Assembly (NCBI RefSeq): GCF_013363975.1
Contig: NZ_JABWGN010000006.1
Coordinates: 372,001-436,000, forward strand
Reading direction: 5' to 3'
DNA from: Nonomuraea montanisoli
GTDB lineage: Bacteria; Actinomycetota; Actinomycetes; Streptosporangiales; Streptosporangiaceae
Length of the DNA stretch: 64,000 nt
The translations under genes and the position numbers were made by a program. The first letter of the stretch is position 1. The number at the start of each line of letters is the position of its first letter. Under the pieces are notes generated by a model. The model was not told the DNA's origin. It saw only the letters and a list, made by a program, of their open reading frames with translations, and searched no databases. This document shows, one piece after another, positions 53,991-61,560 of this stretch.

Positions 53991-54968
53991 ATGCGTGTTC
54001 CACTGGGTGGTGTGGGCTGGGACGCGCTTTCGCTGGTGGACGCGGTTGACGATCGTCCGCTGATCGAGCGGCGGGCGGTGCTGCGCGGCGGGTTCTGGGA
54101 GATGCAGGCCCGCACGGTGATCGAGCGGCTGCCCGCGACGGCGGGGGTGTCCCAGCAGTGGGGCGTCTCCCCCTACCGGGGGTGCGCGCACGCGTGCCGG
54201 GGGTGCGGGGCGCGCGGGGGGCATCGCCGGCTGGGGCTGGATGCGGGGCGTGACTTCGACACGCGGATCGTGGTGCGGCCGAACGTGGTGGAGCGGCTGC
54301 GGGCCGAGCTGTCGCGCTGGGACGGCGAGCCGCTGGCGGTCGGGGCCGGGGGCGACTGCTACCAGGAGGCGGAGGCGACGTACCGGTTGATGCCGGGGAT
54401 GGTGCGGGCGCTGGGCGAGGCGGGGGTGCCGTTCACCGTCTACACCAAGAGCCCGCTGGTGCTGCGTGACGCGCCGCTGCTGGCGCGGGCGGGGGCCCGG
54501 GTGGCGGTGTCGATCGCGTTCGTGGACGAGCGGATCCGGCGGGCGGTGGAGCCGGGCGCGGTGGGGGCGCAGGCGCGGCTGGAGCTGGTCTCGGCGCTGG
54601 TGGAGGCGGGGGTGGAGTGCCGGGTGCTGATGGGTCCGGTGCTGCCGCTGCTCAGCGACGCGGCCGACCAGCTCGCGGCGACGGTGCGGCGGATCGCGGC
54701 GGCGGGTGCGGCGGCGGTGGAACCGGTGGTGCTGCGGCTGCCGCCCGGGACACGGTCGTGGTATCTGGAGTGGCTGGAGCAGGCGCATCCGGGGCTGGTG
54801 GGGCGCTATGAGGAGCTGTACGACGGGGCGGGGCTGCCGGCGCCGGAGTACGAGCGGCGCATCACGGGGCAGATCGAGCAGTTGTGCCGGGTGTACGGGA
54901 TGGCGTGCGGTGCGGGCGAGCCGGTCGGCAGGCGTCGCCCGGGTGGTGAGCAGCTGGCGCTGGTGTGA
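53991..54968 (+). CDS. Divergent Rv2578c-family radical SAM protein
   Basis: A 325-residue protein. SPYRGCAHACRGCGARGGHRRLGLD gives CX3CX2C at Cys65, Cys69 and Cys72, and lines up with the Rv2578c/SplB-like consensus NPYRGCxHxCxYCFARxTHxYLGLD. The aromatic residue before the third Cys is Gly and several flanking residues differ. GGDCYQEAEATYRLMPGMVRALGEAG, FTVYTKSPLVLRDAPLL and VSIAFVDERIRRAVEPG follow the family's barrel. It probably still binds a [4Fe-4S] cluster and SAM, but the reaction is unknown. It is the third gene of a tight plus-strand row. Confidence 0.85.
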   Translation: MRVPLGGVGWDALSLVDAVDDRPLIERRAVLRGGFWEMQARTVIERLPATAGVSQQWGVSPYRGCAHACRGCGARGGHRRLGLDAGRDFDTRIVVRPNVVERLRAELSRWDGEPLAVGAGGDCYQEAEATYRLMPGMVRALGEAGVPFTVYTKSPLVLRDAPLLARAGARVAVSIAFVDERIRRAVEPGAVGAQARLELVSALVEAGVECRVLMGPVLPLLSDAADQLAATVRRIAAAGAAAVEPVVLRLPPGTRSWYLEWLEQAHPGLVGRYEELYDGAGLPAPEYERRITGQIEQLCRVYGMACGAGEPVGRRRPGGEQLALV

Positions 54969-55145
54969 CGGGGCGGGCCCGGGGTTCCCTCTCCCCGTGC
55001 CGGGCCGGGCCTGGTGGGGGACGGTGTCACTGCCGGTTTTCCGGGCGGACGAAAAGGTTGACCGCTAGTCTCGATATTGGTCACTTTTTGCCGTTATGGT
55101 GGCAGCCTCAAGCTGGATGATCTTCGTTCAGGAGGCTGAATCCCC

Positions 55146-56507
55146 GTGTCTGGCTTAACCTCGAAGACCTGCACCCCCTCCAAGGCCCTGGGCGCCGCGG
55201 CGGCGGCGCTCGTGGTCGTGATCGCGGGAGCGGGGGCCGCGACGGCCTCCACCGCGCCGGTCGCGGCGGCCGCCGTCTACTACCTCGACAGCGTCGCCGG
55301 CAACGACGCGGCCGCGGGCACCTCGGCGGCCACGGCGTGGAAGACGCTGGCCAAGGCGTCGGCGGCGGCGCTGGAGCCGGGGTCGAAGCTGCTGCTGAAG
55401 AGGGGCGGTTCGTGGTCGGGGCAGCTGGCGGTCAGCCGTTCGGGCACGGCGGCCGCGCCGATCGTCGTCGACGCCTACGGCACGGGCGCCGCGCCGATCG
55501 TGATGGGCGACGACGAGGCGTGCGTGGACCTGGCCGGCGACCACATCGAGGTCTACAACCTGCAGGTCGGGGTGAACCGGGACGCGGGCCGCTGCTCGTG
55601 GGCGGGGATCAAGGTGGGCGGCGACGACAACGTCGTGGAGAAGAACCTCATCACCGGCGCGGCGGCGGGGGTCTACATCGAGACCACGGCCCGCTACACG
55701 GCGGTGACGAGCAACGACTTCGTCGACAACAACCACATGAGCACGCTGACGCCGAAGGAGGAGGACTCCAACGACGACTCGGGCGCGTTCGCGATGCTCG
55801 TGCAGGGCGACGACTCCAACATCGGGTGGAACACCATCAGCGGGTCGGTGGCCTTCAGCTACGACTACGGCTTCGACGGCGCGGCGGTGGAGATCTTCAT
55901 GGGGTCGCGCAACCGGGTGCACCACAACCTCGCCTTCGACGTGGACACCTTCACCGAGCTGGGCACGAGCCGCAACGACGACGGCACGAGCAACGACCCG
56001 GACGGCACCTCGGGCAACGTGTTCGAGTACAACGGCATCCACGGGCCGCGCTCGCGCTCGGGGCTGGTGACGCGGGGCCCGGTGCACAGCGACGGGCGGA
56101 TCGAGACCAACGGGCCGGTGCTCGGCACGGTGTTCCGCAACAACTCCATGAACCTGCCCAACGCCGACGCCGAGGGCGTGGTGTGTGACGCGAGCTGCAC
56201 CAACCAGCATCTGACGCTGTCGCAGAACATCGTGGTGGCGGCCAAGAAGAGCGCCTACGCCGACGCGACGTTCACCGCCCACGACCACAACGTCTTCTAC
56301 GGCGGGCAGTTCCAGATGTCGGCGGGGACGGCGAACGTGCGCAAGGACCCGAAGTTCGACGCCAACCGGCCGCTGCACCTGCTGAGCACCAGCCCGGCGA
56401 TCAGGCTGGGCGTGAGCAGGTTCAACGACGTCGACCTGGACGGTGTGCAGGTCGGTCAGGACGGGCGGATCGAGGCCGGCGCGTACGAGTACGTGGCCGC
56501 GGGCTGA
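55146..56507 (+). CDS. Exported right-handed parallel beta-helix protein
   Basis: A 453-residue secreted protein. The signal is long (about residues 1-42, LGAAAAALVVVIAGAGAATA). YYLDSVAGNDAAAGTSAATAWKTLAKASAAALEPGSKLLLKRGGSW is the typical start of pectate-lyase-like/'choice-of-anchor' beta-helix proteins. NVVEKNLITGAAAGVYIE, NIGWNTISGS, NRVHHNLAFD and NVFEYNGI are PbH1-type coils. It probably binds or cleaves a polysaccharide outside the cell; no catalytic set is clear. GTG 55146 with AGGAGG about ten bases upstream. A long hairpin lies past the stop. Confidence 0.85.
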   Translation: MSGLTSKTCTPSKALGAAAAALVVVIAGAGAATASTAPVAAAAVYYLDSVAGNDAAAGTSAATAWKTLAKASAAALEPGSKLLLKRGGSWSGQLAVSRSGTAAAPIVVDAYGTGAAPIVMGDDEACVDLAGDHIEVYNLQVGVNRDAGRCSWAGIKVGGDDNVVEKNLITGAAAGVYIETTARYTAVTSNDFVDNNHMSTLTPKEEDSNDDSGAFAMLVQGDDSNIGWNTISGSVAFSYDYGFDGAAVEIFMGSRNRVHHNLAFDVDTFTELGTSRNDDGTSNDPDGTSGNVFEYNGIHGPRSRSGLVTRGPVHSDGRIETNGPVLGTVFRNNSMNLPNADAEGVVCDASCTNQHLTLSQNIVVAAKKSAYADATFTAHDHNVFYGGQFQMSAGTANVRKDPKFDANRPLHLLSTSPAIRLGVSRFNDVDLDGVQVGQDGRIEAGAYEYVAAG

Positions 56508-56515
56508 TCTCGCCA

Positions 56516-56589
56516 CCGGGTGTTCCGCCCGTTCCCGCGGCGAAAGGTCCCTGGGGGGATGGTCGCGGGGACGGGCGGGACGCACCCGG
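56516..56589 (+). terminator. Long hairpin after the beta-helix gene
   Basis: CCGGGTG and CCGCCCGTTCCCGCG (56516-56539) pair with 56564-56589 (CGCGGGGACGGGCGG and CACCCGG), with two unpaired bases and a couple of mismatches, around a 24-base loop. It starts nine bases after the stop and is a likely terminator. Confidence 0.6.
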
Positions 56590-56661
56590 GCAACAGGACG
56601 CGCCCCATAAAACGGGACATGCCTGGAAAAATGGGTGGACGGCGCTGCTAGCGTGCGGCGC

Positions 56662-57396
56662 ATGAGTGTGATCGATGTGGAGCGCTTCATCGAAGACGGA
56701 TTCGTCAAGGTGGAGGGCGTGGCGCCGCGCGAGGTGGGCGACCAGGCGCGGGGCCTGCTGTGGGAGCGGATCGGGCTCTCGCCCGAGGACCGCTCGGGCT
56801 GGACCCAGCCCGTGGTGTGGACGGCCGACCTGCGGGGCGAGGGCCCGTTCGGGACGCTGATCAACGGTGAGCGGCTGCGGCAGGCGCTGGACGCGGTGGC
56901 CGGGCCGGGCGCATGGGTGCCGCGCGGATGCCTGGGCAACATCCCGGTGCGTTTCCCCGACGTGGCGCCCGCCGACGACCGCGGCTGGCACATCGACGCC
57001 AACACGCCGGGAGCCGACGGCGCCTGGCACGTGAGCGGGCGGCCGCACACGTTGCTGCTGCTGGTGCTGCTGTCGGAGGTGGGCGCGGACGACGCGCCGA
57101 CGCGGATCCGGGTGGGCTCGCACCGGGACACGCCCGCGGTGCTGGGCGAGGGCGAGCCGATGGATCCGATGGTGGCCGGACCGCTGCTGGAGGAGGCCAG
57201 CCGCGGCCGGCCGCAGGCGCCGGCGACCGGAGTGCCCGGGGATATGTACGTGGTGCATCCGTTCACGGTGCACGCGGCGCAGGAGCACCGGGGCACGCGG
57301 CCGCGGTTCATGGCACAGGCGCCGGTGATGCTGCGCGAGCCCCTGTCCCCCGCCGCAGGGTCTGTGCTCGCGCGGGCCGCGTGGGGGTCGGCGTGA
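56662..57396 (+). CDS. Phytanoyl-CoA dioxygenase (PhyH) family protein
   Basis: A 244-residue Fe(II)/2-oxoglutarate-dependent oxygenase. The metal ligands are H-x-D in RGWHIDANTPG and the distal His in DMYVVHPFTVHAAQEHRGTRPRFMAQAP, with Arg downstream for 2-oxoglutarate. LLLLVLLSEVGADDAPTRIRVGSHRDTPAVL is the usual middle. It hydroxylates an unknown small molecule in the cytoplasm. TAGCGT (56649-56654) lies seven bases before ATG 56662 (leaderless). The stop overlaps the GNAT start (GTGA), so the two are coupled. Confidence 0.88.
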   Translation: MSVIDVERFIEDGFVKVEGVAPREVGDQARGLLWERIGLSPEDRSGWTQPVVWTADLRGEGPFGTLINGERLRQALDAVAGPGAWVPRGCLGNIPVRFPDVAPADDRGWHIDANTPGADGAWHVSGRPHTLLLLVLLSEVGADDAPTRIRVGSHRDTPAVLGEGEPMDPMVAGPLLEEASRGRPQAPATGVPGDMYVVHPFTVHAAQEHRGTRPRFMAQAPVMLREPLSPAAGSVLARAAWGSA

Positions 57397-57905
57397 GCGG
57401 CGTGCGGATACGGACCGGCGGCAGCGGCGACGTGGCGGCGGTGCTGGCGATGTTCGACAGCGCCGTGGCGTGGCTGGTGAGCAAGGGCATCACGGGCCAG
57501 TGGGGCGATCGGCCCTTCACCGGCGACGCCCGCCGCACCGAGCAGGTCGAGCGGTGGGCGGGCGGCGGCGGGCTGCGGATCGCCGAGGTGGACGGCGAGC
57601 CGGCCGGCTGCGTGAGCGTCGGCTCCCCCGCCGCCTACGTGCAGCCGGCGGAGGTCGCCGAGCTGTATGTGCAGGCGCTGGTGGTGGACCGGCGTTTCCC
57701 CGGGCTCGGCGTGGGGGCCGCGCTGCTGGACCGGGCGCTGGCCGAGGCCGGCGAGCGGGGAGTCGAGGTGCTGCGCGTCGACTGCTACGCCGGCGGGGAC
57801 GGGCGGCTGGTGCGCTGGTACGAGGAGTGGGGATTCGAGCGGGAGGCGCCGTTCACGGTCGGCGAATGGCCGGGGATGGTGCTGCGCCGCGCCGTGCGGC
57901 CGTGA
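57393..57905 (+). CDS. GNAT-family N-acetyltransferase
   Basis: A 170-residue acetyltransferase: VRIRTGGSGDVAAVLAMFDSAVAWLVSKGITGQWGDRPF at the start is typical of one actinobacterial group. AELYVQALVVDRRFPGLGVGAALLDRALAEAGERGVEVLRVDCYAGGDGRLVRWYEEWGFERE is the acetyl-CoA core. GTG 57393 overlaps the PhyH stop. The acceptor is unknown and may be the PhyH product. A perfect hairpin ends the unit. Confidence 0.88.
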   Translation: MSGVRIRTGGSGDVAAVLAMFDSAVAWLVSKGITGQWGDRPFTGDARRTEQVERWAGGGGLRIAEVDGEPAGCVSVGSPAAYVQPAEVAELYVQALVVDRRFPGLGVGAALLDRALAEAGERGVEVLRVDCYAGGDGRLVRWYEEWGFEREAPFTVGEWPGMVLRRAVRP

Positions 57906-57909
57906 CGAC

Positions 57910-57938
57910 GAGGGCCTCCCCCGGCGGGGGAGGCCCTC
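57910..57938 (+). terminator. Perfect 13-bp hairpin terminator after PhyH-GNAT
   Basis: GAGGGCCTCCCCC, loop GGC, GGGGGAGGCCCTC, starting four bases after the GNAT stop (57905). It is the strongest stem in the window. It could also end the convergent ricin gene. Confidence 0.88.
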
Positions 57939-57993
57939 GCGGTGCCGGCGTCACGGCGGACAGGCTCTCAGCTCATCCGTCGCGACGTCACGG

Positions 57994-58638
57994 TCACTGG
58001 AAACGCCACAGCTGGGCGTCGTTGGGGCTGGCGCAGGGGAAGACCTTGGCGAGCTGGCCGAGGGTGTCCAGGCACATGGACGGGTCCAGGGCCGACTTCA
58101 GCTGGCCGAAGCCCACTCCCGTGGCCGGGATCTCCCCCTGGTGCAGCCAGCGCTCCCCGGTCAGACGGCTCGGGTCGCAGGTGTGCTGCACCACCTGCGC
58201 GCCGAACGAGGCGACCTCGTTCCTGACCTCGACGCACTTGCCGCTGCCCCGGTTGGACAACTGGTAGACGAAGTTGCCGGAGCCGTCGACCGACAGCAGG
58301 GTCGGCTGCCACAGCTGGGCGTCGTTGCCCTTGCAGGTGATGCGCTGCAGCAGGGCGTTCTCGGCGCTGGAGGCGTCCTTGACGTCCAGGCACTTGCTCT
58401 GCTCGGCCTCCTGGACCTGGAAGAAGCCGCCCAGAGCCAGCGGTCCCGGGCCCGGCGGGGGCGCCACCGGCCTCCCGGTCGGCTGCGGCGCCGGGGCAGG
58501 CTGGTCGGCGGCGTTCGCGGCGGCCGGCACGAGGCAGACGGCCGTGGAGATCGCTGCGGCCAGCAGCAGCGGCGCCGCGCGGCGGCCGGCCCATGGCGTG
58601 GTCGAGCGTCGGGTCCGGCCGGAAGGGGTCTGGTTCAT
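57994..58638 (-). CDS. Exported ricin-type beta-trefoil lectin
   Basis: A 214-residue secreted protein. The N-terminal stretch with twin arginines (GRRAAPLLLAAAISTAVCLV) is a signal, cleaved near ANA-AD. A Pro-rich linker follows, then one beta-trefoil of about 140 residues with Q-x-W repeats: KCLDVKDASSAENALLQRITCKGNDAQLWQP, KCVEVRNEVASFGAQVVQHTC and MCLDTLGQLAKVFPCASPNDAQLWRF. It probably binds carbohydrate outside the cell. There is no catalytic domain. It lies 61 bp downstream of a DUF4242 gene on the same strand. Confidence 0.88.
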   Translation of the reverse strand: MNQTPSGRTRRSTTPWAGRRAAPLLLAAAISTAVCLVPAAANAADQPAPAPQPTGRPVAPPPGPGPLALGGFFQVQEAEQSKCLDVKDASSAENALLQRITCKGNDAQLWQPTLLSVDGSGNFVYQLSNRGSGKCVEVRNEVASFGAQVVQHTCDPSRLTGERWLHQGEIPATGVGFGQLKSALDPSMCLDTLGQLAKVFPCASPNDAQLWRFQ

Positions 58639-58699
58639 GAGTGCTTTCTCGCTTCCTGTCGAGGGTTTCGATCTGTCGTGGTGATGGCGCTGCGGGGTG

Positions 58700-58951
58700 T
58701 CAGCTGCCTTCCTGCACCTGGAAGATCTGGTCGGCCACCAGGCCGTGAGCCTCGCGGTGCACCGCCGTGGCCGCCTCCGCCGAAGGCGCCTCGACCAGGC
58801 AGAAGATCCTGCCCTGGCTCTCGTCGACCCAGTAGCGCAGGTAGCTGACGTCGTGGCGGCCCTGATGCTGCAGGTCCGCCTTGTGCGCCTGGACGACGTC
58901 GGCCATCGCGACGCCTTCGGCGATGGTGTGGACGTCCATGTAGAGCGGCAT
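58700..58951 (-). CDS. DUF4242 protein (SCO4226 nickel-binding type)
   Basis: An 83-residue protein: MPLYMDVHTIAEGVAMADVVQAHKADLQHQGRHDVSYLRYWVDESQGRIFCLVEAPSAEAATAVHREAHGLVADQIFQVQEG. This is full length for the SCO4226/DUF4242 family, a ferredoxin-like fold. SCO4226 of Streptomyces coelicolor binds nickel; the conserved His residues (DVH, AHK, HREAHG) are kept. GGGAGG lies five bases before ATG 58951. Confidence 0.9.
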   Translation of the reverse strand: MPLYMDVHTIAEGVAMADVVQAHKADLQHQGRHDVSYLRYWVDESQGRIFCLVEAPSAEAATAVHREAHGLVADQIFQVQEGS

Positions 58952-59068
58952 GCCGGCCTCCCGTTCCGTGGTGAGTCCCGCCAACCGTAGGGACGGAGGC
59001 CGGGGGGCCGGATCGGGAGCGGTTCCCTATGTTGCGCCGCGCGTTCCCCAGATTTCCGGGCCGCGCGC

Positions 59069-60151
59069 TCAGGCGTGCGCGGCGGGCAGGTGCACGGTGA
59101 CGCGGAGCCCACCGGCGGGCCGCGCGGCGATGGTGAGGGTGCCGTCGTGCGCGTGGGCGATGCTCTTGACGATCGCCAGGCCGAGACCGACGCCGGCGTG
59201 GTCGTCGCGGATGCGTTGCGTGCCGCGCTGGAAGGGCTCGGTGATCGTCGAGAGCAGCCGCGGTGACAGGACGGCGCCGGTGTTGTCGACCGTGAGCGTG
59301 ACGAAGCGGGGATGGAGCGCGGTCGTGACCCACACGGCGCCGCGCTCGGAGAGGTTGTGCACGATCGCGTTGTGCACGAGGTTCGTGGTCATCTGCAGCA
59401 GCAGCGCGTGCGAGCCGACGGTCCGGCCGACCTCGCCGGACGTCTCGATGGTGACGCCGCGCTTGTCCGCCAGCGGGAGCAACGTCTCGGTGGCCTCCTC
59501 CACGACCAGGGACAGATCGACGCTCTCCCGGGTGAAGGAGCGCCGGTCGGCGCGGCTGAGCAGGAGCAGGGCCTCGGCGAGGTCGATCGCCCGGGCGTTG
59601 ACGATGTGCAGGCGTTCGATGAGCTCGTCGGCCTCCCGCCGCGGATCGTTGCGGGCCACGTCGAGCAGGGTCTGCGTGATCGCCAGCGGGGTGCGCAGCT
59701 CGTGGGAGGCGTTGGCGGCGAACCGCTGCTGCTCGGCGACGTGCGCTTCCAGCCGGGCGAGCATGGCGTCGAACACGTCGGCGAGCCGGCGGAACTCGTC
59801 CTCGGGGCCCGGCAGCCGGATGCGGTGCGACAGCGACCCGTCGGCCGCCATGCGGGTGGCCTCGGTGATGCGCGCCAGGGGAGCCAGCATGCGGCCGGCG
59901 AGGACCCACCCGCCCAGGAGGCCGAACAGCAGCAGGAAGCCCAGCACGCCGACCGCCGCGGGGGCGAAGGCGCGCAGCAGGTCGGACCGGTTGGGCACGA
60001 AACGCCCGAGCGCCATGATCGCGCCGTCGGGTACGTAACGCAGCAGGAACACCCACACGACGGCGAGCAGCAACGCGCCGGCGACCATGAGGAACCCGGC
60101 GTAGCTGAGCGTGAGCTTCAGGCGGACGCTCAGGCCGGGCTCCCTACGCAC
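59069..60151 (-). CDS. Sensor histidine kinase (VanS/OmpR-type)
   Basis: A 360-residue membrane kinase. Two transmembrane helices (FLMVAGALLLAVVWVFLL and AAVGVLGFLLLFGLLGGWVL) flank a short extracellular loop of about 25 residues (RYVPDGAIMALGRFVPN). HAMP follows. The H-box is ANASHELRTPLAITQ, the N-box is TTNLVHNAIVHN, and G2 is AGVGLGLAIVKSIAHAH. The short loop resembles VanS of actinomycetes, which senses glycopeptides. GTG 60151 lies eight bases inside the regulator gene. With the divergent VanY-like gene this suggests a cell-wall stress system. Confidence 0.9.
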   Translation of the reverse strand: MRREPGLSVRLKLTLSYAGFLMVAGALLLAVVWVFLLRYVPDGAIMALGRFVPNRSDLLRAFAPAAVGVLGFLLLFGLLGGWVLAGRMLAPLARITEATRMAADGSLSHRIRLPGPEDEFRRLADVFDAMLARLEAHVAEQQRFAANASHELRTPLAITQTLLDVARNDPRREADELIERLHIVNARAIDLAEALLLLSRADRRSFTRESVDLSLVVEEATETLLPLADKRGVTIETSGEVGRTVGSHALLLQMTTNLVHNAIVHNLSERGAVWVTTALHPRFVTLTVDNTGAVLSPRLLSTITEPFQRGTQRIRDDHAGVGLGLAIVKSIAHAHDGTLTIAARPAGGLRVTVHLPAAHA

Positions 60152-60833
60152 GCTCCCCTCCCCCGGCGCCGGACGCCGTGTCGATGCGGTACCCGACGCC
60201 GGGCACCGTCGCGATGACCCAGGGCTGGCCGAGCCGCTTGCGCAGGGCCGAGACCGTGATGCGCACGGCGTTGGTGAAGGGGTCGGCGTTCTCGTCCCAC
60301 GCCCGCTCCAGCAGCTCCTCGGCGCTGACGACACCGCCCTCGGCGGCGACCAGGACCTCGAGCACGGCGAACTGCTTCCTGGTCAGCGCGACGTAGCGCC
60401 CGTCCCGGTAGACCTCCCGGCGGAACGGGTCCACCCGCAGACCGGCGAGTTCGCGCACCGGCGGCCTGCTGTGGCCGCGCCGGCGGTCCAGGGCCCGCAG
60501 CCGGAGCACGAGCTCCTTGAGCGCGAACGGCTTGGTGAGGTAGTCGTCGGCCCCGAGCTCGAACCCCGACGCCTTGTCGTCGAGCCGGTCGGCGGCGGTC
60601 AGCATGAGGATCGGCATGCCGCTGCCGGAGGCGACGATGCGTGCCGCGACCTCGTCCCCGGACGGTCCGGGAATGTCCCGGTCGAGGACGGCGATGTCGT
60701 ACGGGTTGACGGTCAGCAACTCCAGAGCGGTCTCGCCGTCACCGGCGATGTCGGCCGCGATCGCTTCCAGGCGTAGCCCGTCACGGATGGCTTCGGCCAT
60801 GTAGGGCTCGTCCTCGACGATGAGCACGCGCAT
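60144..60833 (-). CDS. OmpR-family response regulator (VanR-like)
   Basis: A 229-residue regulator. The receiver has VLIVEDEPYMAEAI, the phospho-acceptor in DIAVLDRDIPGPSGDEV (the LDRD-x-PG-x-x-GD form common in VanR-like regulators) and DDYLTKPFALKELVLRL with the Lys. The C-terminal winged helix is LTRKQFAVLEVLVAAEGGVVSAEELLERAW with VRITVSALRKRLGQPWVIATVPGVGYRI. ATG 60833 is chosen because TAGCAT lies seven bases upstream; ATG 60842 is also in frame. The kinase gene follows with an overlap. Confidence 0.92.
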   Translation of the reverse strand: MRVLIVEDEPYMAEAIRDGLRLEAIAADIAGDGETALELLTVNPYDIAVLDRDIPGPSGDEVAARIVASGSGMPILMLTAADRLDDKASGFELGADDYLTKPFALKELVLRLRALDRRRGHSRPPVRELAGLRVDPFRREVYRDGRYVALTRKQFAVLEVLVAAEGGVVSAEELLERAWDENADPFTNAVRITVSALRKRLGQPWVIATVPGVGYRIDTASGAGGGERA

Positions 60834-60920
60834 GTCCCGCATGCTACGAGCCCGGCCATATCGCCGGCGTATCGGAATGCGCATAGGAGCCGGCAACAAC
60901 GCGCTGCCTTGACTGGCGGC

Positions 60921-61529
60921 ATGAGCCCTCACACACCAGCGCGAACAGGGGTCCCCCGCGCCCGCCGGCTCGTCGTCGCCGTGGTGATCGCTGCGATCGT
61001 CGCAGCCGCCGGCATTCGGTTGGTCTCGTCGTCGGCCACTTCGCTCGGCGACGTGCTCGGCGAGATCCTGGATGCGCCCGGCGAGGCCGACGGCGTCGTC
61101 CCCGACGGCGTGACGGTCTTCGACGACGAGTTCCCGGCTGTGGCCAGGCTCGATCCGGACCTGCTCGGGGCCCTGCGCCGGGCCGCGGCCGACGCCGCCG
61201 CGCAGGGCGTCGAGCTCCACGTCAACAGCGGATGGCGTTCCGCGCGCTACCAGGAACAGCTGCTTCGCCATGCCGTCTTCGAGTACGGCTCGCCGCAGGA
61301 GGCCGCGCGGTGGGTCGCCCCGGCGGACAAGTCCGCCCACGTGTCCGGGGACGCCGTCGACCTCGGCCCCGTCGAGGCGACGGGGTGGCTGTCCCAGCAC
61401 GGCGCCGGCTACGGGCTGTGCCAGATCTACGGCAACGAGTCCTGGCACTACGAACTGCGTCCCGAAGCGGCCCGCCGCGGCTGCCCGCCGATGTACGCCG
61501 ACCCCACCCACGACCCGAGGATGCGGTGA
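60921..61529 (+). CDS. VanY-like D-alanyl-D-alanine carboxypeptidase (M15 family)
   Basis: A 202-residue membrane-anchored peptidase. An N-terminal hydrophobic helix (RRLVVAVVIAAIVAAAGIRLV) anchors it with the enzyme outside. The M15B/VanY zinc site is complete: SAHVSGDAVD (His140, Asp147) and SWHYEL (His176), with GWRSARYQEQLL as the Arg-containing substrate loop. It would trim the terminal D-Ala from peptidoglycan stems. ATG 60921 is preferred over an in-frame TTG at 60909. It is divergent from a VanRS-like pair (87-bp gap), which probably controls it. Confidence 0.9.
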   Translation: MSPHTPARTGVPRARRLVVAVVIAAIVAAAGIRLVSSSATSLGDVLGEILDAPGEADGVVPDGVTVFDDEFPAVARLDPDLLGALRRAAADAAAQGVELHVNSGWRSARYQEQLLRHAVFEYGSPQEAARWVAPADKSAHVSGDAVDLGPVEATGWLSQHGAGYGLCQIYGNESWHYELRPEAARRGCPPMYADPTHDPRMR

Positions 61530-61560
61530 TGACCGCCCCCCGCTCAGGCGCTTGGTCCGG

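Noticed and set aside
51617..54968. An antibiotic biosynthetic gene cluster, because of the ABM and BBE-type proteins
   Set aside because: There are no core synthase genes (PKS, NRPS, terpene cyclase, precursor peptide) nearby; the three proteins alone do not make a cluster.
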